DNA of 6,057 bases from an uncultured Spongiibacteraceae bacterium. GTDB taxonomy: Bacteria; Pseudomonadota; Gammaproteobacteria; Pseudomonadales; Dasaniaceae. Below, in pieces: positions 1 to 5,437 of the stretch (positions are counted from its first letter, which is position 1; the number at the start of each line of letters is the position of its first letter). Location: positions 1 through 6,057 of the forward strand of contig CALBVI010000336.1 in NCBI GenBank assembly GCA_937969395.1, given 5' to 3'. The translations under genes and the position numbers were made by a program. Under the pieces are notes generated by a model. That model was not told where the DNA came from. It saw nothing but the letters and a program-made list of their open reading frames with translations, and made no database searches.

Positions 1-1703
1 GCTACCAAAAATACCGAGTAGTTTACGGTGAGAGTGTAGGGCAGTGGGGGTATGTTTTCGATGCGCTACGGTATAGTTCTGATGGTTTTAAAGAATTAGA
101 TTCTGGTGGCGATACCGGTTTTGTTCGCAATGATCTTAACGGTAAAATTCGCTGGCAGAGTGATGCCGATGCCGCTATTGAACAAGAGCTTCAGTTAAAA
201 CTGGGCTATGCCGATGAAGAATCTAACGAAACCTATTTGGGAATTTCGGATGCCGATTTTTATGCTAATCCAGAACGACGGTATATTGCTAGTGAACTCG
301 ATAAATTTGAATCTGAACACGTGCAGGCACATTTGATTCACTTTGCGGATTTTGGCAATAGCTGGACACTGACGTCAAAACTTTATCATAACCAATACGA
401 TAGAACGTGGTTTAAGTTTGATGGCTTTATTGATAATGACGAGGGAGATAATTATGGTGATTATGCGCCTGTGTCTACTGTATTGGCTAGCCCTGAGAAC
501 TACGGGCGAGTATTGTCTTTGCTGCGTGGTGAGGTTGATTCGAATGGCAGTGATTTAGAAACGATTGATGTTGCTGATTTCGATCGATCCTATGGTTCTA
601 GTGGTGCTGAATTTCGCGCTAAATATACCTTTGATAGTGGTGAATTTGATCACCAGATTGAAGCAGGTTTACGTTACCACTATGACTATGTTGAGCGGGA
701 CCATTTGTCTTACGGTTATCTAGTGCAATCTGGGGGCTTGGTGTCAGATGGTGTTGACCGTAGTCAATCGACGTTAAATAAAGATGAGACTGATGCCGTC
801 GCTGTTTTTTTTAGTGACAGTATCGAATATCAGGATTTGAAAGTTGATTTGGGTTTGCGCTATGAGTACATCGAAGGCGTGTCGAATAATAAATTAACTA
901 ATACCAGCTCTAATAATGATCAGGCCGTGCTGCTTCCGGGCTTAGGTGTGTATTATCAAATGACAGATGAAATTGGTTTTTTAGCCGGTGTGAATAAAGG
1001 TTTTTCCCCTGCTAGCCCTGGCGCAGGTGATGATGTTGATCCAGAAGAAAGTATTAGTTATGAGTATGGGCTGCGTTATCAAAGTGATAATTTACAGGCT
1101 GATGTGATTGCTTTCTTTAGTGACTACGACAATTTATTGGGCCGCTGTCGTGTGTCTGATACCGGTTGTACCGTCGGCGATGAATTTAACGGCGGCAAGA
1201 TTGAAATTGGTGGTGTGGAAGTGACCGGTGCTTACACCGCAGATTTACCACGAGGGCTATTGTTGCCTATTAATCTTGTATATACCTTCACCGAATCGGC
1301 TTTTCAAGAGACCTTTGTTTCCAGTTTTTCACAGTGGAATCCTGACTATTTTGATGGCGAGCAGGGTACAGTTGTTAAGGGGGATGAATTACCTTATTTA
1401 CCAGAGCATCAAGCACGTTTGCAAGTAGGCTTAGCTGCGCTGAGTTGGCGTGTAGACGCAGCGATTAAATATACCGGTAAAATGCGTGAGGTACCTGACC
1501 GCGGTAGCTATGAAGAAGGTGAATACCTTGATGATTACACTACACTAGACCTCACTTTCACCCATGATTTTGGTGACGATTTAACCCTTAAATTTATCGT
1601 TGAAAATGCCACGGATGAACGTGTGATTGTATCGCGACGTCCATTTGGAGCGAGGCCAAACCTGTCTCGCCTAATGAAAGTCGGTGCAAGCTATAATTTT
1701 TAA
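1..1703 (+). CDS. TonB-dependent outer-membrane receptor, FecA-like (5' partial)
   Basis: The reading frame is open from base 3 to the TAA at 1701-1703, giving 566 visible residues; the signal peptide, plug domain and first barrel strands lie left of the window. The visible part is beta-barrel: alternating aromatic/polar strands, acidic loops and a C-terminal Tyr-Asn-Phe ending typical of outer-membrane proteins. The stretch YLGISDADFYANPERRY (from about 234) and the two-cysteine loop (Cys codons at 1146 and 1167) followed by GDEFNGG closely resemble ferric-dicitrate-type receptors (FecA, COG4772) as I know that family. Such proteins import ferric chelates across the outer membrane using TonB-ExbB-ExbD energy. 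The true ligand cannot be told from sequence: citrate, another siderophore or a different substrate are all possible. An internal TTG at 237 could be taken for a start, but homologous sequence continues upstream of it without a break. No FecI/FecR regulator genes are visible downstream. Confidence 0.9.
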   Translation, partial: YQKYRVVYGESVGQWGYVFDALRYSSDGFKELDSGGDTGFVRNDLNGKIRWQSDADAAIEQELQLKLGYADEESNETYLGISDADFYANPERRYIASELDKFESEHVQAHLIHFADFGNSWTLTSKLYHNQYDRTWFKFDGFIDNDEGDNYGDYAPVSTVLASPENYGRVLSLLRGEVDSNGSDLETIDVADFDRSYGSSGAEFRAKYTFDSGEFDHQIEAGLRYHYDYVERDHLSYGYLVQSGGLVSDGVDRSQSTLNKDETDAVAVFFSDSIEYQDLKVDLGLRYEYIEGVSNNKLTNTSSNNDQAVLLPGLGVYYQMTDEIGFLAGVNKGFSPASPGAGDDVDPEESISYEYGLRYQSDNLQADVIAFFSDYDNLLGRCRVSDTGCTVGDEFNGGKIEIGGVEVTGAYTADLPRGLLLPINLVYTFTESAFQETFVSSFSQWNPDYFDGEQGTVVKGDELPYLPEHQARLQVGLAALSWRVDAAIKYTGKMREVPDRGSYEEGEYLDDYTTLDLTFTHDFGDDLTLKFIVENATDERVIVSRRPFGARPNLSRLMKVGASYNF

Positions 1704-1744
1704 TGTCCTATATTATTTCAGCCGTTATTTTTAGTTGATGGCTA

Positions 1745-1758
1745 TTATCCTAGGATAA
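1745..1758. repeat. Perfect 14-bp palindrome
   Basis: TTATCCTAGGATAA equals its own reverse complement over all 14 bases and begins 42 bases after the receptor stop codon. It has no spacer, so it is a poor RNA hairpin. A dimeric-protein binding site is possible, but an AT-rich palindrome of this size can arise by chance. No regulator is assigned. Confidence 0.35.
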
Positions 1759-1911
1759 AAATTAGTTGCGACGGATGGACGTTAGCTGTGTGGGGAATGT
1801 CTGATCGTCGTACAAGTTTTACACATACTTATTTAATATCAACACTAAAATTATTACTGTATTGCTAATAAAATTGTCGTTTAAATTATCTGTTTAATGA
1901 TGAGTCTTGTG

Positions 1912-1940
1912 TTGGCACTGCTTTAAAAAAGAGGTATTTT
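1912..1940 (+). promoter_or_regulatory. Putative sigma-70 promoter for the 156-aa gene
   Basis: TTGGCA (1912-1917, five of six matches to TTGACA) is separated by exactly 17 bases from TATTTT (1935-1940, four of six matches to TATAAT). Transcription would begin near 1947, just ahead of the Fur-like box and about 85 bases before the start codon at 2031. It is inferred from consensus only. Confidence 0.5.
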
Positions 1941-1954
1941 AAAAAACATTAGAT

Positions 1955-1973
1955 GATAATGGTTGTCATTTGC
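1955..1973 (+). promoter_or_regulatory. Putative Fur box
   Basis: GATAATGGTTGTCATTTGC matches 14 of 19 positions of the classical Fur consensus GATAATGATAATCATTATC. Viewed as the 7-1-7 form (1954-1968), the left half TGATAAT is perfect and the right half matches five of seven. It sits just downstream of the predicted start of transcription, where bound Fe-Fur would block the polymerase. A FecA-like receptor ends 250 bases upstream, which fits an iron-responsive locus. Binding is not shown by sequence alone. Confidence 0.6.
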
Positions 1974-2030
1974 ATTTGGTGTGGGTATTATTGCTTTTCC
2001 TTCGGTAAGCACTGCAATGGAGTGTAGAAA

Positions 2031-2501
2031 ATGTCTCTTGGCTTTCTTTGTATTAATCATAAAGTATGGTTTGAAAGTAATTCACAAGCTGCGATTAAAA
2101 GCTGCATGCAGAGTTGCGGCGTTGGCTGGGGTCTTTATAAAGAGGAAAAATATCACGACGCCTTACCCTTTGTTGGCAGTGCGTTTGAGATAGCGACAAT
2201 ACTGTTGGGTGATAGAACAAGAGCAGATTTTAATAGTATGCAGTGGTTTCTTCATACGCTAGAAGGTTTGGTACATACCTTGAAGAAACTAGATCGAATT
2301 GATGTTTGCCAGCATGTTTATCAAGTTGCGATTGATAGGTTAAAGCGGGAATGCAAGGAAAACCCGGTTATGAAAACGGCAATTGATTTGCAGTTAAATC
2401 GCATAGAACACGAGTTATATCTTTTAACCGTTGTTAAAAAACCTTATGTCGAACGGGTATTTTCTCATACCAAGCAACAGCAGTATGCGGTGCTGCATTA
2501 A
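2031..2501 (+). CDS. Uncharacterised 156-aa TPR-like protein, probably Fur-regulated
   Basis: The ATG at 2031 is preceded by GGAG at 2018-2021 with a gap of nine bases, which supports this start. I do not recognise a named family. The protein looks soluble and mainly alpha-helical, with no signal peptide or convincing membrane segment. Residues about 31-58 (GWGLYKEEKYHDALPFVGSA and on) have the spacing of a tetratricopeptide-like helix pair: G/L-Y, Y-x-x-A, then A-F. Residues about 65-132 form further amphipathic helices with several His and Cys. The C-terminal 20 residues are polar and probably disordered. A promoter and Fur-like box directly upstream suggest induction under iron limitation, so a role in iron homeostasis or as a partner-binding adaptor is an inference from context. 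It has its own promoter and is separated from neighbours by about 300 bases on each side. Confidence 0.75.
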   Translation: MSLGFLCINHKVWFESNSQAAIKSCMQSCGVGWGLYKEEKYHDALPFVGSAFEIATILLGDRTRADFNSMQWFLHTLEGLVHTLKKLDRIDVCQHVYQVAIDRLKRECKENPVMKTAIDLQLNRIEHELYLLTVVKKPYVERVFSHTKQQQYAVLH

Positions 2502-2562
2502 GCTACCGTTATGGTGATGTTACATTGTCAAAATAAGTATTAGTTTTCATAACTACAGGGGT

Positions 2563-2677
2563 AAAAAACGATAGATATTAGGTGTTGGCTGGCGATGCTG
2601 TTCCTCGGTGAAAAAATCATTAAAACGCTTACCCAGTAATCTTAATGATGCAAAGCCAGTCAACACCTAAAATCTAT
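2563..2677 (-). terminator. Possible rho-independent terminator on the - strand
   Basis: Read on the - strand, the 23-base stem at 2571-2677 is followed after two bases by six T residues (complement of A2563-2568), the layout of an intrinsic terminator. The stem and 61-base inner region are larger than usual. No - strand gene is supported upstream of it in this window, so either it protects against antisense transcription or the T run is coincidental. It lacks a T run on the + strand and so is not an obvious terminator for the 156-residue gene. Confidence 0.3.
2571..2677. repeat. 107-base element with 23-base inverted ends and nested hairpin
   Basis: The arms 2571-2593 and 2655-2677 are reverse complements at 21 of 23 positions. 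The two exceptions are A2577 facing A2671 and G2588 facing T2660, the latter a G-U pair in a + strand RNA. Inside, TGC (2596-2598) can pair with GCA (2650-2652), and ATCATTAA (2616-2623) with TTAATGAT (2642-2649), leaving an 18-base loop. This pairing is far longer than expected by chance and is not explained by coding sequence. It could be a MITE-like or other dispersed repeat, a structured RNA or a terminator. No clear target-site duplication is seen, although the ends carry ATA/TAT, so a TA-targeting origin cannot be excluded. Confidence 0.8.
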
Positions 2678-2813
2678 TAACTTATTTATCAAACGTAGTA
2701 TTTTAAAATTAGTTTCTCAGTATTTGCTTTAATTCTCTTACTTGTTCTTCACAGTCATCCATCGCTTGCGTTAAAGTGTGTCTATTCCTTTGGATTTTGA
2801 CGCTGGCTTAGCT

Positions 2814-3134
2814 ATGTCTCTTACTTTTGATGTTGAAATTATTTCCGACCGTGGGGGCAATATCTGTGGTTCTGATCGCTTTAGTATTGAAGCGTGCAGC
2901 CAATGCCAAGGACAGTATTTATATAATGATGAATTAAAAGATGTCTATTTTGATCCAGAAGATATGAGCCGTCATTTTTTTAAAATTGAAGGTATGGATT
3001 TACCGCCTTGTCGATATTGTGGTGGTTTAAATTGGCAGTTTTCGTCCAATTTGCCGGGGCAAACGGTAGTACAAACAGGTCCCTGGGCATGGGTTTTAAA
3101 AAGTCGTGTTTTTACATTTGATGATATCGATTAA
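2814..3134 (+). CDS. Small protein with two CxxC pairs (zinc-ribbon-like), unknown function
   Basis: From the ATG at 2814 this encodes 106 residues. An in-frame stop (TAA 2772-2774) limits the frame, leaving GTG 2778 and TTG 2790 as longer alternatives. None has a good ribosome-binding site, so the start is uncertain; ATG is preferred because the residues after it read like a regular N-terminus. Two cysteine pairs, C28-x2-C31 and C66-x2-C69 (within PPCRYCGG), flank a 34-residue acidic, aromatic-rich stretch (VYFDPEDMSRHFF). The arrangement is that of a zinc-ribbon or other metal-binding knuckle. No signal peptide or membrane helix is seen, so it is probably cytoplasmic. I do not recognise a named family. 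Partners could be nucleic acid or protein; neither is shown by the context. Confidence 0.7.
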   Translation: MSLTFDVEIISDRGGNICGSDRFSIEACSQCQGQYLYNDELKDVYFDPEDMSRHFFKIEGMDLPPCRYCGGLNWQFSSNLPGQTVVQTGPWAWVLKSRVFTFDDID

Positions 3135-3183
3135 TACGCTTTATTCTTTGCATCTGAGTACTTAAGTCAGCTATTAAATGATC

Positions 3184-3213
3184 TTTAAGCTATATTCACG
3201 ATAACGCTATAAA
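3184..3213 (+). promoter_or_regulatory. Weak candidate promoter for the PilZ gene
   Basis: TATAAA (3208-3213, five of six -10 matches) lies 17 bases after TTAAGC (3185-3190), a poor -35. It is about 24 bases before the start codon at 3237. It is plausible only as an AT-rich promoter aided by an activator or UP-like sequence. Confidence 0.25.
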
Positions 3214-3236
3214 AATTAAAATTGGAGCGATTGCTG

Positions 3237-3509
3237 ATGAATGAAAAAAGACAGTATATGCGGTCTGGCAGCCCGATGGTGGTGGAGTTAAGTCATCCTG
3301 GCTTTGGTGCAACTACCATGAAAGTGAAAGATTTATCCGATGGTGGTCTCTGCGTATTATTAGAAAATCATTCGGCATTACCACTGGGTGCAGTAATCAA
3401 TGCCAGTATTAAACGTTATGGCGGTACTATTAATGAGCAGCCTGTCGCGATGGAAGTTGTTCATGCGAGTCGGTCCGAAATGGGGCTGATGTTTGTACGT
3501 GAGCCGTAG
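3237..3509 (+). CDS. Single-domain PilZ protein, probable c-di-GMP receptor
   Basis: The ATG at 3237 is chosen over the in-frame TTG at 3222 because GGAG at 3224-3227 sits nine bases before it and would lie inside the longer version. The 90-residue product carries both halves of the PilZ c-di-GMP-binding signature: RxxxR as R5-QYM-R9, and DxSxxG as D32-LSDG-G37. The remainder is the expected six-stranded barrel, ending MGLMFV. In this family c-di-GMP binding changes the shape of the protein and controls motility, pilus, exopolysaccharide or transcription targets through partner proteins. The protein has no attached output domain, so it must act on a separate partner, which the sequence does not identify. 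It lies 64 bases upstream of the AIM24-family gene and could share its transcript; no terminator is obvious between them. Confidence 0.88.
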   Translation: MNEKRQYMRSGSPMVVELSHPGFGATTMKVKDLSDGGLCVLLENHSALPLGAVINASIKRYGGTINEQPVAMEVVHASRSEMGLMFVREP

Positions 3510-3573
3510 AATGTTTTTGTTAAGATCTTTAATGCACAATAATATTTAACTCGTAATAAAAGAGAAGTAAGTC

Positions 3574-4323
3574 ATGCGTTGTCACGAAGTCGATTATGAA
3601 ATTATTGGCCATGATATGCAGATGGTCGAAGTTGAGCTAGATCCTGGTGAAACTGTCATTGCTGAAGCCGGTGCAATGAATTACATGGAGCAGGGTATTA
3701 GCTTTGATACCAAAATGGGTGATGGCTCGCAGGCTGATGAAGGCGTTTTAGGTAAATTGTTCAGTGCTGGTAAACGTGCTTTGACCGGTGAATCTATTTT
3801 TATGACGCATTTTTCTAATCAGGGTACTGGTAAAAGTAGAGTCGCTTTTTCAGCGCCTTTTCCCGGTTCTATTGTTGCGGTTAATTTATCGGAGGTCGGT
3901 GAGAAACTACTGTGTCAAAAAGATTCTTTTCTAGCTGCGGCTTTAGGCACAAAAGTGGATATTGCGTTCAATCGTCGAATCGGTAGCGGTTTTTTAGGTG
4001 GTGAAGGTTTTATCCTGCAGAGCATGCAAGGTGATGGCATGGCTTTTATGCATGCTGGTGGTACTGTTATACGCAAAGAGCTTAAGGGTGAGACCTTATC
4101 AATCGATACCGGTTGTATTGTTGCGTTTAGCGCGGGTATTGATTACGACATTAAAATGGTCAGTGGATTAAAGAGTATGTTTTTTGGTGGCGAAGGTTTG
4201 TGCCTTGCGACCTTGTCAGGTACTGGGTCTGTGTGGATTCAAAGCCTGCCTTTCTCACGACTCGCTGATCGAGTTATTGCCCATGCGCCTAAAATGGGCG
4301 GAAAAGATCGAGGAGAGGGTTGA
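3574..4323 (+). CDS. AIM24 / TIGR00266 family protein
   Basis: A 249-residue protein beginning at ATG 3574, with a purine-rich AGAGAAG ribosome-binding site ending seven bases before it. It matches the AIM24 (formerly DUF124, TIGR00266) family in length and hallmark segments: EAGAMNYM (about 31-38), the glycine-rich [10 protein letters not shown] (140-149), the repeated FFGGEGL (203-209), and the terminal [12 protein letters not shown] (223-234). The fold is a beta-rich barrel-like structure made of internally similar halves, which is visible here as the two GGEGF/L motifs. Bacterial members have no firmly established biochemical role; yeast AIM24 is a mitochondrial inner-membrane protein affecting the MICOS complex. 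There is no signal peptide, so a cytoplasmic location is expected. The last ten residues are basic and polar ([12 protein letters not shown]). Confidence 0.9.
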   Translation: MRCHEVDYEIIGHDMQMVEVELDPGETVIAEAGAMNYMEQGISFDTKMGDGSQADEGVLGKLFSAGKRALTGESIFMTHFSNQGTGKSRVAFSAPFPGSIVAVNLSEVGEKLLCQKDSFLAAALGTKVDIAFNRRIGSGFLGGEGFILQSMQGDGMAFMHAGGTVIRKELKGETLSIDTGCIVAFSAGIDYDIKMVSGLKSMFFGGEGLCLATLSGTGSVWIQSLPFSRLADRVIAHAPKMGGKDRGEG

Positions 4324-4386
4324 GCCCTAAGCTATACCGGAGGAATGATGACGGAAATATAGGTGGCAGGTGAAAATCAACAAGAA

Positions 4387-4435
4387 GTAAGTAGTTAAGT
4401 CACAAATTAGTGTATAAGGGTAAGTACGTAAGTAG
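4387..4435. repeat. Three short GTAAGTA direct repeats
   Basis: GTAAGTA occurs at 4387, 4420 and 4428 between the AIM24-family and HD genes. The first and third copies extend to GTAAGTAG, and the last two are in tandem with an 8-base period. They may be regulator-binding half sites upstream of the HD gene. In AT-rich DNA this could also be chance. Confidence 0.3.
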
Positions 4436-4468
4436 ATTTCACATCGTCTAGTGTTAGAATGAAAAACT

Positions 4469-5410
4469 ATGAGCCAAGTCCAACCGCTAGTTAAAGAAAA
4501 AATAATAGGCATGGATGTGACCGGCACTGTTGATGTGACTGATCCCCGTAGCGTTTGTGATGCCGTATTGGCTATTTTTAATCGTCGTTACCCCGACACT
4601 TCCTTTGTTATTATTGATCGACTTTATCAAGATTTTGCCAAGCTTTATCGTGGTGAGTTAGAAGGTTTTCTAGCTTGCGATACCAGTTATCACGATATAC
4701 AGCATGTGCTTGATGTCAGTCTTGCCATGGCCCGTTTAATTGATGGCTATGAAATAACGGCTACTTCAGATGACAGTTTGGGGCCAGATCTGGCCTTATT
4801 AGGTCTAGTAATCGCATTATTTCACGACTCTGGCTATATTCGCCGAGCTAACGAGCAGGTTAGTCATGGGGCTGAATATACTAAAATTCATGTAAGCCGC
4901 AGTGCACAATTTATGGCGGAATATCTTCCCTCTATCGATATGTCTCGGTTGATTTCTTTGAGTGGTAAGCTGGTTCATTTCACCGGTTATGAATATAAAC
5001 CGGAAGATATAGATGTCAGTGATGAGCGGCATCGAGTAATTGGTTGTTTAGTCGGTACGGCTGATGTTATTGCGCAAATGGCGGACCCTGCTTATTTAGA
5101 AAAATGTCGAGATCACTTGTACCCGGAATTTGAACTCGGTGGTATTGCGCGCCAGCAGCTCGCTGATGGTAGTGAGCAGGTTGTTTACGAATCGCCGGAA
5201 GATTTGTTAGTTAAAACGCCTGAGTTTATTCAATCGACTATTACTAACCGCTTGAATGGCAATTTTAGGGGGATGTTCCATCATGTTGAAGCCCACTTCG
5301 GTGGTCGCAACTTGTATATGGAGGCATTAGAGCATAATTGCCAGCATTTAGAGTCATTGCTAAAACAAAATGATCCCTCACTGTTAATAAGCCGCTCGCT
5401 ACGCCCTTAA
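4469..5410 (+). CDS. HD-superfamily phosphohydrolase, PDE-like
   Basis: A protein of 313 residues from ATG 4469. That start lacks a clear ribosome-binding site, and ATG 4511 (giving 299 residues) is an alternative. The HD-domain metal ligands can be picked out in order: YHDIQHVLDV (74-83, likely ligand H79), LFHDSGY (118-123, H119 and D120), VHFTGY (169-174), and GTADVIAQMAD (196-206, likely ligand D199). The YHxxxHxxDV arrangement resembles the signature of class I cyclic-nucleotide phosphodiesterases, where the first His (H75 here) is the general acid. The GYP motif of c-di-GMP-degrading HD-GYP enzymes is absent. It is therefore probably a soluble metal-dependent phosphohydrolase acting on a nucleotide or phosphodiester; the actual substrate is unknown. 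The N-terminal 70 residues and the C-terminal helical region (about 250-313) have no motif I can name. It ends 27 bases before rsmJ on the same strand. Confidence 0.85.
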   Translation: MSQVQPLVKEKIIGMDVTGTVDVTDPRSVCDAVLAIFNRRYPDTSFVIIDRLYQDFAKLYRGELEGFLACDTSYHDIQHVLDVSLAMARLIDGYEITATSDDSLGPDLALLGLVIALFHDSGYIRRANEQVSHGAEYTKIHVSRSAQFMAEYLPSIDMSRLISLSGKLVHFTGYEYKPEDIDVSDERHRVIGCLVGTADVIAQMADPAYLEKCRDHLYPEFELGGIARQQLADGSEQVVYESPEDLLVKTPEFIQSTITNRLNGNFRGMFHHVEAHFGGRNLYMEALEHNCQHLESLLKQNDPSLLISRSLRP

Positions 5411-5437
5411 TAATTCGTTAATTTAAGTCAATTTATT

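Larger units (their letters stand above)
1704..2030. other. Intergenic region with promoter, Fur-like box and palindrome
   Basis: These 327 AT-rich bases between the receptor and the next gene contain no convincing coding sequence. They hold a perfect 14-base palindrome (1745-1758), a sigma-70-like promoter (1912-1940), a Fur-box-like site (1955-1973) and a GGAG ribosome-binding site (2018-2021). I found no clear rho-independent terminator for the receptor gene. Confidence 0.7.
2502..2813. other. Intergenic region dominated by a 107-base inverted-repeat element
   Basis: These 312 bases hold the nested inverted-repeat element (2571-2677), a run of six A residues to its left (2563-2568), and a weak + strand promoter-like pair, TTGTCA (2525-2530) and CATAAC (2548-2553) with 17 bases between. 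On the - strand, bases 2709-2805 are an open frame ending in TAA. Its only ATG (2760-2762) would give a 17-residue peptide, not called as a gene. The rest is AT-rich with nothing recognisable. Confidence 0.6.

Noticed and set aside
237..239. TTG at 237 as the start of the receptor gene
   Set aside because: The frame is open back to base 3 with receptor-like sequence, so the gene begins outside the window.
1228..1428. 66-residue + strand frame inside the receptor gene
   Set aside because: It is an out-of-frame shadow of a strongly supported barrel-coding sequence.
1797..1868. 23-codon frame in the gap after the receptor
   Set aside because: The GGGG before the ATG is only about two bases away, the composition is like AT-rich intergenic DNA, and no promoter or conservation can be shown.
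1953..2027. 24-residue Cys-rich frame overlapping the Fur box and ending three bases before the 156-residue gene
   Set aside because: Its ATG would fall about six bases after the predicted transcript start with no ribosome-binding site, and part of its sequence is simply the Fur-like motif. It is probably chance.
1963..2193. 76-residue frame starting at TTG 1963 with a hydrophobic N-terminus
   Set aside because: It overlaps the better-supported 156-residue gene in another frame and has a TTG start inside the Fur-like box without a ribosome-binding site.
2571..2677. Integron attC site
   Set aside because: The arms lack the RYYYAAC / GTTRRRY boxes in the required orientation, and there is no integrase or cassette array nearby.
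4327..4527. 66-residue - strand frame
   Set aside because: It lies across the intergenic gap and the start of the HD gene, with no recognisable domain or ribosome-binding site.
4817..5032. 71-residue - strand frame
   Set aside because: It is entirely antisense within the HD gene, whose catalytic motifs are in this same interval.
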